From Haematobia irritans (lineage: Eukaryota; Arthropoda; Insecta; Diptera; Muscidae): 64,000 bases of DNA. The notes below the pieces were generated by a model, which did no database searches, was not told where the DNA came from, and saw nothing but the letters and a program-made list of their open reading frames with translations. Below, in pieces: positions 10,550-24,040 of the stretch (position 1 is the stretch's first letter; every line of letters begins with the position of its first letter). A program made the translations under genes and the position numbers. The stretch lies in the NCBI RefSeq assembly GCF_050003625.1, contig NC_134397.1, positions 226,362,537 to 226,426,536 of the forward strand, given 5' to 3'.

Positions 10550-13350
10550 TGAATTGAGCTCCTTTTCGCTGTAGGACGCATAGTTTAGGAGATATGAGCA
10601 AAACAAGTTTTTCATATAAAAATTTCAATTTTTTCAGGATTGGATGGAATTTTCGATTTTTTGGGGGTGGTCATGAAGTAAGCTCCTTTTCGATCTAGGA
10701 CGCATAGTTTAGGAGATATGAGCAAAACAAGTTTTTCATATAAAAATTTCAATTTTTTCAGGATTTGGATGGAATTTTTGATTTTTTGGGGGTGGTCATG
10801 AATTAAGCTCCTTTTCGCTGTAGGACGCATAGTTTAGGAGATATGAGCAAAACAAGTTTTTCATATAAAGATTTCAATTTTTTCAGGATTTGGATGGAAT
10901 TTTCGATTTTTTGGGGGTGGTCATGAATTAAGCTCCTTTTCGCTGTAGGACGCATAGTTTAGGAGATATGAGCAAAATAAGTTTTTCATATAAAAATTTC
11001 AATTTTTTCAGGATTTGGATGGAATTTTCGATTTTTTGGGGGTGGTCATGAATTAAGCTCCTTTTCGCTGTAGGACGCATAGTTTAGGAGATATGAGCAA
11101 ACAAGTCTTTCATATAAAAATTTCAATTTTTTCAGGATTTGGATGGAATTTTCGATTTTTTGGGGGTGGTCATGAATTAAGCTCCTTTTCGCTGTAGGAC
11201 GCATAGTTTAGGAGATATGAGCAAAACAAGTTTTTCATATAAAAATTTCAATTTTTTCAGGATTTGGATGGAATTTTCCATTTTTTGGGGGTGGTCATGA
11301 ATTGAGCTCCTTTTCGCTGTAGGACGCATAGTTTAGGAGATATGAGCAAAACAAGTTTTTCATATAAAAATTTCAATTTTTTCAGGATTGGATGGAATTT
11401 TCGATTTTTTGGGGGTGGTCACGAAGTAAGCTCCTTTTCGATCTAGGACGCATAGTTTAGGAGATATGAGCAAAACAAGTTTTTCATATAAAAATTTCAA
11501 TTTTTTTAGGATTTGGATGGAATTTTCGATTTTTTGGGGGTGGTCATGAATTAAGCTCCTTTTTGCTCTAGGACGCATAGTTTAGGAGATATAAGCAAAA
11601 CAAGTTTTTCATATAAAAATTTCAATTTTTTTAAGATGTGGATGGAATTTTCAATTTTTTTGGGGTGGTCATGAATTAAGCTCCTTTTCGCTCTAGGACA
11701 CATAGTTTAGGAGATATGAGCAAAACAAGTTTTTCATATAAAAATTTCAATTTTTTCAGGATTTGGATGGAATTTTCGATTTTTTGGGGGTAGTCATGAA
11801 TTAAGCTCCTTTTCGCTCTAGGACGCATAGTTTAGGAGATATGAGCAAAACAAGTTTTTCATATAAAAATTTCAATTTTTTCAGGATTTGGATGGAATTT
11901 TCGATTTTTTGGGGGTGGTCATGAATTAAGCTCCTTTTCGCTGTAGGACGCATAGTTTAGGAGATATGAGCAAAACAAGTTTTTCATATAAAAATTTCAA
12001 TTTTTTCAGGATTTGGATGGAATTATCGATTTTTTGGGGGTGGTCATGAATTAAGCTCCTTTTCGCTGTAGGACGCATAGTTTAGGAGATATGAGCAAAA
12101 CAAGGTTTTCATATAAAAATTTCAATTTTTTCAGGATTTGGATGGAATTATCGACTTTTTGGGGTGGTCATGAATTAAGCTCCTTTTCGCTGTAGGACGC
12201 ATAGTTTAGGAGATATGAGCAAAACAAGTTTTTCATATAAAAATTTCAATTTTTTCAGGATTTGGATGGAATTTTCGATGTTTTGGGGGTGGTCATGAAT
12301 TAAGCTCCTTTTCGCTGTAGGACGCATAGTTTAGGAGATATGAGCAAAACAAGTTTTTCATATAAAAATTTCAATTTTTTCAGGATTTGGATGGAATTTT
12401 CGATTTTTTGGGGGTGGTCATGAATTAAGCTCCTTTTCGCTGTAGGACGCATAGTTTAGGAGATATGAGCAAAACAAGTTTTTCATATAAAAATTTCAAT
12501 TTTTTCAGGATTTGGATGGAATTTTCGATTTTTTGGGGGTGGTCATGAATTAAGCTCCTTTTCGCTGTAGGACGCATAGTTTAGGAGATATGAGCAAACA
12601 AGTTTTTCATATAAAAATTTCAATTTTTTCAGGATTTGGATGGAATTTTCGATTTTTTGGGGGTGGTCATGAATTAAGCTCCTTTTCGCTGTAGGACGCA
12701 TAGTTTAGGAGATATGAGCAAAACAAGTTTTTCATATAAAAATTTAAATTTTTTCAGGATTTGGATGGAATTTTCGATTTTTTGGGGGTGGTCATGAATT
12801 GAGCTCCTTTTCGCTGTAGGACGCATAGTTTAGGAGATATGAGCAAAACAAGTTTTTCATATAAAAATTTCAATTTTTTCAGGATTGGATGGAATTTTCG
12901 ATTTTTTGGGGGTGGTCATGAAGTAAGCTCCTTTTCGCTGTAGGACGCATAGTTTAGGAGATATGAGCAAAACAAGTTTTTCATATAAAAATTTCAATTT
13001 TTTTAGGATTTGGATGGAATTTTCGATTTTTTGGGGGTGGTCATGAATTAAGCTCCTTTTTGCTCTAGGACGCATAGTTTAGGAGATATAAGCAAAACAA
13101 GTTTTTCATATAAAAATTTCAATTTTTTCAAGATGTGGATGGAATTTTCAATTTTTTGGGGGTGGTCATGAATTAAGCTCCTTTTCGCTCTAGGACACAT
13201 AGTTTAGGAGATATGAGCAAAACAAGTTTTTCATATAAAAATTTCAATTTTTTCAGGATTTGGATGGAATTTTCGATTTTTTGGGGGTAGTCATGAATTA
13301 AGCTCCTTTTCGCTCTAGGACGCATAGTTTAGGAGATATGAGCAAAACAA
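10550..13350 (+). repeat. P-Q-R-S-T cassette, three copies with 748- and 1497-bp spacing
   Basis: The cassette reads: P monomer (GGATTGGATGG with one T lost, GAAGTAAGC, CGATCTAGG), Q (TTTTTTTAGGATTTGG, CTCCTTTTTGCTCTAGG), R (GATATAAGC, CAAGATGTGG, TTTTCAATTTTTT), S (GACACATAG) and T (GGGGGTAGTCATG). P begins near 10612, 11360 and 12857. The spacings are 748 (six monomers minus 2) and 1497 (twelve monomers minus 3). The first copy is partial: its second monomer ends in CGCTGTAGG and R-S-T are missing. The third P has CGCTGTAGG in place of CGATCTAGG. Confidence 0.93.
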
Positions 13351-14100
13351 GTTTTTCATATAAAAATTTCAATTTTTTCAGGATTTGGATGGAATTTTCG
13401 ATTTTTTGGGGGTGGTCATGAATTAAGCTCCTTTTCGCTGTAGGACGCATAGTTTAGGAGATATGAGCAAAACAAGTTTTTCATATAAAAATTTCAATTT
13501 TTTCAGGATTTGGATGGAATTTTCGATTTTTTGGGGGTGGTCATGAATTAAGCTCCTTTTCGCTCTAGGACGCATAGTTTAGGAGATATGAGCAAAACAA
13601 GTTTTTCATATAAAAATTTCAATTTTTTCAGGATTTGGATGGAATTTTCGATTTTTTTGGGGTGGTCATGAATTAAGCTCCTTTTCGCTGTAGGACGCAT
13701 AGTTTAGGAGATATGAGCAAAACACGTTTTTCATATAAAAATTTCAATTTTTTCAGGATTTGGATGGAATTTTCGATTTTTTGGGGGTGGTCATGAATTA
13801 AGCTCCTTTTCGCTCTAGGACGTATAGTTTAGGAGATATGAGCAAAACAAGTTTTTCATATAAAAATTTCAATTTTTTCAGGAATTGGTTGGAATTTTCA
13901 ACTTTTTGGGGGTGGTCATGAATTAAGCTCCTTTTCGCTGTAGGACGCATAGTTTAGGAGATATGAGCAAAACAAGTTTTTCATATAAAAATTTCAATTT
14001 TTTCAGGATTTGGATGGAATTTTCGATTTTTTGGGGGTGGTCATGAATTAAGCTCCTTTTCGCTGTAGGACGCATAGTTTACGAGATATGAGCAAAACAA
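13350..14100 (+). repeat. ACACG / CGTATAG module, first occurrence
   Basis: Four marker monomers in order: CGATTTTTTTGGGGTGG, then AAAACACGTTTTTC (about 13720), then GGACGTATAG (about 13829), then AGGAATTGGTTGG with TTTTCAACTTTTT. The same order recurs near 36.76, 38.25, 44.87, 45.99 and 47.49 kb. The module therefore behaves as a unit that was copied at long range. Confidence 0.85.
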
Positions 14101-17100
14101 GTTTTTCATATCAAAATTTCAATTTTTTCAAGATTTGGATGGAATTTTCGATTTTTTGGGGGTGGTCATGAATTAAGCACCTCTTCGCTCTAGGGCGCAT
14201 AGTTTAGGAGATATGAGCAAAACAAGTTTTTCATATAAAAATTTAAATTTTTTCAGGATTTGGTTGGAATTTTCGATTTTTTGGGGTGGTCATGAATTAA
14301 GCTCCTTTTCGCTCTAGGACGCATAGTTTAGGAGATATGAGCAAAACAAGTTTTTCATATAAAAATTTCAATTTTTTCAGGATTTGGATGGAATTTTCGT
14401 TTTTTTTGGGGGTGGTCATGAATTAAGCTCCTTTTCGCTCTAGGACGTATAGTTTAGGAGATATGAGCAAAACAAGTTTTTCATATAAAAATTTCAATTT
14501 TTTCAGGATTTGGATGGAATTTTCGATTTTTTGGGGGTGGTCATGAATTAAGCTCCTTTTCGCTCTAGGACGCATAGTTTAGGAGATATGAGCAAAACAA
14601 GTTTTTCATATAAAAATTTCAATTTTTTCAGGATTTGGTTGGAATTTTCGATTTTTTGGGGGTGGTCATGAATTAAGCTCCTTTTCGCTCTAGGACGCAT
14701 AGTTTAGGAGATATGAGCAAAACAAGTTTTTCATATAAAAATTTCAATTTTTTCAGGAATTGGTTGGAATTTTCAACTTTTTGGGGGTGGTCATGAATTA
14801 AGCTCCTTTTCGCTCTAGGACGCATAGTTTAGAAGATATGAGCAAAACAAGTTTTTCATATAAAAATTTCAATTTTTTTAGGATTTGGATGGAATTTTCG
14901 ATTTTTTGGGGGTGGTCATGAATTAAGCTCCTTTTCGCTCTAGGACGCATAGTTTAGGAGATATAAGCAAAACAAGTTTTTCATATAAAAATTTCAATTT
15001 TTTCAAGATGTGGATGGAATTTTCGATTTTTTGGGGGTGGTCATGAATTAAGCTCCTTTTCGCTCTAGGACGCATAGTTTAGGAGATATGAGCAAAACAA
15101 GTTTTTCATATCAAAATTTCAATTTTTTCAAGATTTGGATGGAATTTTCGATTTTTTGGGGGTGGTCATGAATTAAGCACCTCTTCGCTCTAGGGCGCAT
15201 AGTTTAGGAGATATGAGCAAAACAAGTTTTTCATATAAAAATTTCAATTTTTTCAGGAATTGGTTGGAATTTTCAACTTTTTGAGGGTGGTCATGAATTA
15301 AGCTCCTTTTCGCTCTAGGACGCATAGTTTAGGAGATATGAGCAAAACAAGTTTTTCATATAAAAATTTCAATTTTTTCAGGATTTAGATGGAATTTTCG
15401 ATTTTTTGGGGGTGGTCATGAATTAAGCTCCTTTTCGCTGTAGGACGCATAGTTTAGGAGATATGAGCAAAACAAGTTTTTCATATAAAAATTTCAATTT
15501 TTTCAGGATTTGGATGGAATTATCGATTTTTTGGGGGTGGTCATGAATTAAGCTCCTTTTCGCTGTAGGACGCATAGTTTAGGAGATATGAGCAAAACAA
15601 GTTTTTCATATAAAAATTTCAATTTTTTCAGGATTTGGATGGAATTTTCGATTTTTTGGGGGTGGTCATGAATTAAGCTCCTTTTCGCTCTAGGACGCAT
15701 AGTTTAGGAGATATGAGCAAAACAAGTTTTTCATATAAAAATTTCAATTTTTTTAGGATTTGGATGGAATTTTCGATTTTTTGGGGGTGGTCATGAATTA
15801 AGCTCCTTTTCGCTGTAGGACGCATAGTTTAGGAGATATGAGCAAAACAAGTTTTTCATATAAAAATTTCAATTTTTTCAGGATTTGGATGGAATTTTCG
15901 ATTTTTTGGGGGTGGTCATGAATTAAGCTCCTTTTCGCTCTAGGACGCATAGTTTAGGAGATATGAGCAAAACAAGTTTTTCATATAAAAATTTCAATTT
16001 TTTTAGGATTTGGATGGAATTTTCGATTTTTTGGGGGTGGTCATGAATTAAGCTCCTTTTCGCTCTAGGACGCATAGTTTAGGAGATATAAGCAAAACAA
16101 GTTTTTCATATAAAAATTTCAATTTTTTCAAGATGTGGATGGAATTTTCGATTTTTTGGGGGTGGTCATGAATTAAGCTCCTTTTCGCTCTAGGACGCAT
16201 AGTTTAGGAGATATGAGCAAAACAAGTTTTTCATATCAAAATTTCAATTTTTTCAAGATTTGGATGGAATTTTCGATTTTTTGGGGGTGGTCATGAATTA
16301 AGCACCTCTTCGCTCTAGGGCGCATAGTTTAGGAGATATGAGCAAAACAAGTTTTTCATATAAAAATTTAAATTTTTTCAGGATTTGGTTGGAATTTTCG
16401 ATTTTTTGGGGTGGTCATGAATTAAGCTCCTTTTCGCTCTAGGACGCATAGTTTAGGAGATATGAGCAAAACAAGTTTTTCATATAAAAATTTCAATTTT
16501 TTCAGGATTTGGATGGAATTTTCGTTTTTTTTGGGGGTGGTCATGAATTAAGCTCCTTTTCGCTCTAGGACGTATAGTTTAGGAGATATGAGCAAAACAA
16601 GTTTTTCATATAAAAATTTCAATTTTTTCAGGATTTGGATGGAATTTTCGATTTTTTGGGGGTGGTCATGAATTAAGCTCCTTTTCGCTGTAGGACGCAT
16701 AGTTTAGGAGATATGAGCAAAACAAGTTTTTCATATAAAAATTTCAATTTTTTTAGGATTTGGATGGAATTTTCGATTTTTTGGGGGTGGTCATGAATTA
16801 AGCTCCTTTTCGCTCTAGGACGCATAGTTTAGGAGATATGAGCAAAACAAGTTTTTCATATAAAAATTTCAATTTTTTTAGGATTTGGATGGAATTTTCG
16901 ATTTTTTGGGGGTGGTCATGAATTAAGCTCCTTTTCGCTGTAGGACGCATAGTTTAGGAGATATGAGCAAAACAAGTTTTTCATATAAAAATTTCAATTT
17001 TTTCAGGATTTGGATGGAATTTTCGATTTTTTGGGGGTGGTCATGAATTAAGCTCCTTTTCGCTCTAGAACGCATAGTTTAGGAGATATGAGCAAAACAA

Positions 17101-17980
17101 GTTTTTCATATAAAAATTTCAATTTTTTCAGGAATTGGTTGGAATTTTCAACTTTTTGGGGGTGGTCATGAATTAAGCTCCTTTTCGCTCTAGGACGCAT
17201 AGTTTAGGAGATATGAGCAAAACAAGTTTTTCATATAAAAATTTCAATTTTTTCTGGATTTGGATAGATTTTCGATTTTTTGGGGGTGGTCATGAATTAA
17301 GCTCCTTTTCGCTCTAGGACGCATAGTTTAGGAGATATGAGCATAACAAGTTTTTCATATCAAAATTTCAATTTTTTCAAGATTTGGATGGAATTTTCGA
17401 TTTTTTGGGGGTGGTCATGAATTAAGCACCTTTTCGCTCTAGGGCGCATAGTTTAGGAGATATGAGCAAAACAAGTTTTTCATATAAAAATTTAAATTTT
17501 TTCAGGATTTGGATGGAATTTTCGATTTTTTGGGGGTGGTCATGAATTAAGCTCCTTTTCGCTGTAGGACGCATAGTTTAGGAGATATGAGCAAAACAAG
17601 TTTTTCATATAAAAATTTAAATTTTTTCAGGATTTGGATGGAATTTTCGATTTTTTGGGGGTGGTCATGAATTAAGCTCCTTTTCGCTGTAGGACGCATA
17701 GTTTAGGAGATATGAGCAAACAAGTTTTTCATATAAAAATTTCAATTTTTTCAGGATTTGGATGGAATTTTCGATTTTTTGGGGGTGGTCATGAATTAAG
17801 CTCCTTTTCGCTGTAGGACGCATAGTTTAGGAGATATGAGCAAAACAAGTTTTTCATATAAAAATTTCAATTTTTTCAGGATTTGGATGGAATTTTCGAT
17901 TTTTTGGGGGTGGTCATGAATTGAGCTCCTTTTCGCTGTAGGACGCATAGTTTAGGAGATATGAGCAAAACAAGTTTTTC
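14100..17980 (+). repeat. CATATCAAAATTTC / AAGCACCTC blocks, 8-mer and 9-mer spacing
   Basis: A monomer with CATATCAAAATTTC and CAAGATTTGG, followed by AAGCACCTCTTCGC and AGGGCGCATAG, occurs with TCAAAA at 14111, 15111 and 16236 (spacings 1000 and 1125; eight and nine monomers). Copies one and three continue with GGTTGG plus a short GGGG run and TTTTCGTTTTTTTTGG with CGTATAG; copy two instead continues with AGGAATTGGTTGG. Near 17262 one monomer has GGATAGATTTTCG (3 bases lost). A variant with AAGCACCTTTTCGC lies near 17428. Confidence 0.88.
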
Positions 17981-19490
17981 ATATAAAAATTTCAATTTTT
18001 TCAGGATTGGATGGAATTTTCGATTTTTTGGGGGTGGTCATGAAGTAAGCTCCTTTTCGATCTAGGACGCATAGTTTAGGAGATATGAGCAAAACAAGTT
18101 TTTCATATAAAAATTTCAATTTTTTTAGGATTTGGATGGAATTTTCGATTTTTTGGGGGTGGTCATGAATTAAGCTCCTTTTTGCTCTAGGACGCATAGT
18201 TTAGGAGATATAAGCAAAACAAGTTTTTCATATAAAAATTTCAATTTTTTCAAGATGTGGATGGAATTTTCAATTTTTTGGGGGTGGTCATGAATTAAGC
18301 TCCTTTTCGCTCTAGGACACATAGTTTAGGAGATATGAGCAAAACAAGTTTTTCATATAAAAATTTCAATTTTTTCAGGATTTGGATGGAATTTTCGATT
18401 TTTTGGGGGTAGTCATGAATTAAGCTCCTTTTCGCTCTAGGACGCATAGTTTAGGAGATATGAGCAAAACAAGTTTTTCATATAAAAATTTCAATTTTTT
18501 CAGGATTTGGATGGAATTATCGATTTTTTGGGGGTGGTCATGAATTAAGCTCCTTTTCGCTGTAGGACGCATAGTTTAGGAGATATGAGCAAAACAAGTT
18601 TTTCATATAAAAATTTCAATTTTTTCAGGATTTGGATGGAATTTTCGATTTTTTGGGGGTGGTCATGAATTAAGCTCCTTTTCGCTCTAGGACGCATAGT
18701 TTAGGAGATATGAGCAAAACAAGTTTTTCATATAAAAATTTCAATTTTTTTAGGATTTGGATGGAATTTTCGATTTTTTGGGGGTGGTCATGAATTAAGC
18801 TCCTTTTCGCTGTAGGACGCATAGTTTAGGAGATATGAGCAAAACAAGTTTTTCATATAAAAATTTCAATTTTTTCAGGATTTGGATGGAATTTTCGATT
18901 TTTTGGGGGTGGTCATGAATTAAGCTCCTTTTCGCTCTAGGACGCATAGTTTAGGAGATATGAGCAAAACAAGTTTTTCATATAAAAATTTCAATTTTTT
19001 TAGGATTTGGATGGAATTTTCGATTTTTTGGGGGTGGTCATGAATTAAGCTCCTTTTCGCTCTAGGACGCATAGTTTAGGAGATATAAGCAAAACAAGTT
19101 TTTCATATAAAAATTTCAATTTTTTCAAGATGTGGATGGAATTTTCGATTTTTTGGGGGTGGTCATGAATTAAGCTCCTTTTCGCTCTAGGACGCATAGT
19201 TTAGGAGATATGAGCAAAACAAGTTTTTCATATCAAAATTTCAATTTTTTCAAGATTTGGATGGAATTTTCGATTTTTTGGGGGTGGTCATGAATTAAGC
19301 ACCTCTTCGCTCTAGGGCGCATAGTTTAGGAGATATGAGCAAAACAAGTTTTTCATATAAAAATTTAAATTTTTTCAGGATTTGGTTGGAATTTTCGATT
19401 TTTTGGGGTGGTCATGAATTAAGCTCCTTTTCGCTCTAGGACGCATAGTTTAGGAGATATGAGCAAAACAAGTTTTTCATATAAAAATTT
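17980..19490 (+). repeat. Cassette copy plus block duplicated from 15.5-16.5 kb (offset 2997)
   Basis: A full P-Q-R-S-T cassette starts at 17979. From the TTATCG monomer at 18518 on, the order of variants repeats that from 15521, with an exact offset of 2997 (24 monomers minus 3). CATATCAAAA at 19233 matches 16236, and the AAGCACCTCTTCGC and GGTTGG short-G monomers follow in both. Confidence 0.9.
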
Positions 19491-22400
19491 CAATTTTTTC
19501 AGGATTTGGATGGAATTTTCGATTTTTTGGGGGTGGTCATGAATTAAGCTCCTTTTCGCTCTAGGACGCATAGTTTAGGAGATATGAGCAAAACAAGTTT
19601 TTCATATAAAAATTTCAGTTTTTTCAGGATTTGGATGGAATTTTCGATTTTTTGGGGGTGGTCATGAATTAAGCTCCTTTTCGCTCTAGGACGCATAGTT
19701 TAGGAGATATGAGCAAAACAAGTTTTTCATATAAAAAATTTCAATTTTTTCAGGATTTGGATGGAATTTTCGATTTTTTGGGGGTGGTCATGAATTAAGC
19801 TCCTTTTCGCTGTAGGACGCATAGTTTAGGAGATATGAGCAAAACAAGTTATTCATATAAAAATTTAAATTTTTTCAGGATTTGGATGGAATTTTCGATT
19901 TTTTGGGGGTGGTGATGAATTAAGCTCCTTTTCGCTGTAGGACGCGTAGTTTAGGAGATATGAGCAAAACAAGTTTTTCATATAAAAATTTAAATTTTTT
20001 CAGGATTTGGATGGAATTTTCGATTTTTTGGGGGTGGTCATGAATTAAGCTCCTTTTCGCTGTAGGACGCATAGTTTAGGAGATATGAGCAAAACAAGTT
20101 TTTTATATAAAAATTTCAATTTTTTCAGGATTTGGATGGAATTTTCGATTTTTTGGGGGTGGTCATGAATTAAGCTCCTTTTCGCTGTAGGACGCATAGT
20201 TTAGGAGATATGAGCAAAACAAGTTTTTCATATAAAAATTTCAATTTTTTCAGGATTTGGATGGAATTTTTGATTTTTTGGGGGTGGTCATGAATTAAGC
20301 TCCTTTTCGCTGTAGGACGCATAGTTTAGGAGATATGAGCAAAACAAGTTTTTCATATAAAGATTTCAATTTTTTCAGGATTTGGATGGAATTTTCGATT
20401 TTTTGGGGGTGGTCATGAATTAAGCTCCTTTTCGCTGTAGGACGCATAGTTTAGGAGATATGAGCAAAACAAGTTTTTCATATAAAAATTTAAATTTTTT
20501 CAGGATTTGGATGGAATTTTCGATTTTTTGGGGGTGGTCATGAATTAAGCTCCTTTTCGCTGTAGGACGCATAGTTTAGGAGATATGAGCAAAACAAGTT
20601 TTTCATATAAAAATTTCAATTTTTTCAGGATTTGGATGGAATTTTCGATTTTTTGGGGGTGGTCATGAATTAAGCTCCTTTTCGCTGTAGGACGCATAGT
20701 TTAGGAGATATGAGCAAAACAAGTTTTTCATATAAAAATTTCAATTTTTTCAGGATTTGGATGGAGTTTTCGATGTTTTGGGGGTGGTCATGAATTAAGC
20801 TCCGTTTCGCTGTAGGACGCATAGTTTAGGAGATATGAGCAAAACAAGTTTTTCATATAAAAATTTCAATTTTTTCAGGATTTGGATGGAATTTTCGATT
20901 TTTTGGGGGTGGTCATGAATTAAGCTCCTTTTCGCTGTAGGACGCATAGTTTAGGAGATATGAGCAAAACAAGTTTTTCATATAAAAATTTAAATTTTTT
21001 CAGGATTTGGATGGAATTTTCGATTTTTTGGGGGTGGTCATGAATTGAGCTCCTTTTCGCTGTAGGACGCATAGTTTAGGAGATATGAGCAAAACAAGTT
21101 TTTCATATAAAAATTTCAATTTTTTCAGGATTGGATGGAATTTTCGATTTTTTGGGGGTGGTCATGAAGTAAGCTCCTTTTCGATCTAGGACGCATAGTT
21201 TAGGAGATATGAGCAAAACAAGTTTTTCATATAAAAATTTCAATTTTTTTAGGATTTGGATGGAATTTTCGATTTTTTGGGGGTGGTCATGAATTAAGCT
21301 CCTTTTTGCTCTAGGACGCATAGTTTAGGAGATATAAGCAAACCAAGTTTTTCATATAAAAATTTCAATTTTTTCAAGATGTGGATGGAATTTTCGATTT
21401 TTTGGGGGTGGTCATGAATTAAGCTCCTTTTCGCTGTAGGACGCATAGTTTAGGAGATATGAGCAAAACAAGTTTTTCATATAAAAATTTAAATTTTTTC
21501 AGGATTTGGATGGAATTTTTGATTTTTTGGGGGTGGTCATGAATTAAGCTCCTTTTCGCTCTAGGACGCATAGTTTAGGAGATATGAGCAAAACAAGTTT
21601 TTCATATAAAAATTTCAATTTTTTCAGGATTTGGATGGAATTTTCGATTTTTTGGGGGTGGTCATGAATTAAGCTCCTTTTCGCTCTAGGACGCATAGTT
21701 TAGGAGATATGAGCAAAACAAGTTTTTCATATAAAAATTTCAATTTTTTCAGGATTTGGATGGAATTTTCGTTTTTTTTGGGGGTGGTCATGAATTAAGC
21801 TCCTTTTCGCTGTAGGACGCATAGTTTAGGAGATATGAGCAAAACAAGTTTTTCATATAAAAATTTCAATTTTTTCAGGATTTGGATGGAATTTTCGATT
21901 TTTTGGGGGTGGTCATGAATTAAGCTCCTTTTCGCTCTAGGACGCATAGTTTAGGAGATATGAGCAAAACAAGTTTTTCATATAAAAATTTCAGTTTTTT
22001 CAGGATTTGGATGGAATTTTCGATTTTTTGGGGGTGGTCATGAATTAAGCTCCTTTTCGCTCTAGGACGCATAGTTTAGGAGATATGAGCAAAACAAGTT
22101 TTTCATATAAAAAATTTCAATTTTTTCAGGATTTGGATGGAATTTTCGATTTTTTGGGGGTGGTCATGAATTAAGCTCCTTTTCGCTGTAGGACGCATAG
22201 TTTAGGAGATATGAGCAAAACAAGTTATTCATATAAAAATTTAAATTTTTTCAGGATTTGGATGGAATTTTCGATTTTTTGGGGGTGGTGATGAATTAAG
22301 CTCCTTTTCGCTGTAGGACGCGTAGTTTAGGAGATATGAGCAAAACAAGTTTTTCATATAAAAATTTAAATTTTTTCAGGATTTGGATGGAATTTTCGAT

Positions 22401-24040
22401 TTTTTGGGGGTGGTCATGAATTAAGCTCCTTTTCGCTGTAGGACGCATAGTTTAGGAGATATGAGCAAAACAAGTTTTTTATATAAAAATTTCAATTTTT
22501 TCAGGATTTGGATGGAATTTTCGATTTTTTGGGGGTGGTCATGAATTAAGCTCCTTTTCGCTGTAGGACGCATAGTTTAGGAGATATGAGCAAAACAAGT
22601 TTTTCATATAAAAATTTCAATTTTTTCAGGATTTGGATGGAATTTTTGATTTTTTGGGGGTGGTCATGAATTAAGCTCCTTTTCGCTGTAGGACGCATAG
22701 TTTAGGAGATATGAGCAAAACAAGTTTTTCATATAAAGATTTCAATTTTTTCAGGATTTGGATGGAATTTTCGATTTTTTGGGGGTGGTCATGAATTAAG
22801 CTCCTTTTCGCTGTAGGACGCATAGTTTAGGAGATATGAGCAAAACAAGTTTTTCATATAAAAATTTAAATTTTTTCAGGATTTGGATGGAATTTTCGAT
22901 TTTTTGGGGGTGGTCATGAATTAAGCTCCTTTTCGCTGTAGGACGCATAGTTTAGGAGATATGAGCAAAACAAGTTTTTCATATAAAAATTTCAATTTTT
23001 TCAGGATTTGGATGGAATTTTCGATTTTTTGGGGGTGGTCATGAATTAAGCTCCTTTTCGCTGTAGGACGCATAGTTTAGGAGATATGAGCAAAACAAGT
23101 TTTTCATATAAAAATTTCAATTTTTTCAGGATTTGGATGGAGTTTTCGATGTTTTGGGGGTGGTCATGAATTAAGCTCCGTTTCGCTGTAGGACGCATAG
23201 TTTAGGAGATATGAGCAAAACAAGTTTTTCATATAAAAATTTCAATTTTTTCAGGATTTGGATGGAATTTTCGATTTTTTGGGGGTGGTCATGAATTAAG
23301 CTCCTTTTCGCTGTAGGACGCATAGTTTAGGAGATATGAGCAAAACAAGTTTTTCATATAAAAATTTAAATTTTTTCAGGATTTGGATGGAATTTTCGAT
23401 TTTTTGGGGGTGGTCATGAATTGAGCTCCTTTTCGCTGTAGGACGCATAGTTTAGGAGATATGAGCAAAACAAGTTTTTCATATAAAAATTTCAATTTTT
23501 TCAGGATTGGATGGAATTTTCGATTTTTTGGGGGTGGTCATGAAGTAAGCTCCTTTTCGATCTAGGACGCATAGTTTAGGAGATATGAGCAAAACAAGTT
23601 TTTCATATAAAAATTTCAATTTTTTTAGGATTTGGATGGAATTTTCGATTTTTTGGGGGTGGTCATGAATTAAGCTCCTTTTTGCTCTAGGACGCATAGT
23701 TTAGGAGATATAAGCAAACCAAGTTTTTCATATAAAAATTTCAATTTTTTCAAGATGTGGATGGAATTTTCGATTTTTTGGGGGTGGTCATGAATTAAGC
23801 TCCTTTTCGCTGTAGGACGCATAGTTTAGGAGATATGAGCAAAACAAGTTTTTCATATAAAAATTTCAATTTTTTCAGGATTTGGATGGAATTTTTGATT
23901 TTTTGGGGGTGGTCATGAATTAAGCTCCTTTTCGCTCTAGGACGCATAGTTTAGGAGATATGAGCAAAACAAGTTTTTCATATAAAAATTTCAATTTTTT
24001 CAGGATTTGGATGGAATTTTCGATTTTTTGGGGGTGGTCA
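19480..24040 (+). repeat. 2376-bp higher-order repeat (19-mer), two tandem copies
   Basis: Markers appear twice at an exact spacing of 2376: TTTCAGTTTTTTC (19615, 21991), an extra A in CATATAAAAAATTTC, AAGTTATTCATAT, GGTGATGAATT, GGACGCGTAG (19941, 22317), AAGTTTTTTATAT, GGATGGAGTTTTCGATG (20761, 23137), CTCCGTTTCGC, a P-Q pair (21103, 23479) and GATATAAGCAAACCAAG. Copies run about 19.48-21.67 and 21.86-24.04 kb. I saw almost no differences between them, so the duplication looks recent or is an assembly duplication. A third copy lies at 29.0-30.8 kb. Confidence 0.94.

Larger units (their letters stand above)
8650..10550 (+). repeat. Near-homogeneous consensus stretch (about 15 monomers)
   Basis: Consecutive monomers here are almost identical and nearly all end in CTGTA. 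The few variants are TTATCG (9401, 9776, 9901), CGATGTTTTG (about 9532 and 10032, 500 apart), AACAAGGTTTTC (about 9853) and one GAGCAAACAAG (2-base deletion, about 10348). This set of variants is the one arranged as a 4-mer at 26.1-27.5 kb. Low divergence suggests recent homogenisation. Confidence 0.85.
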
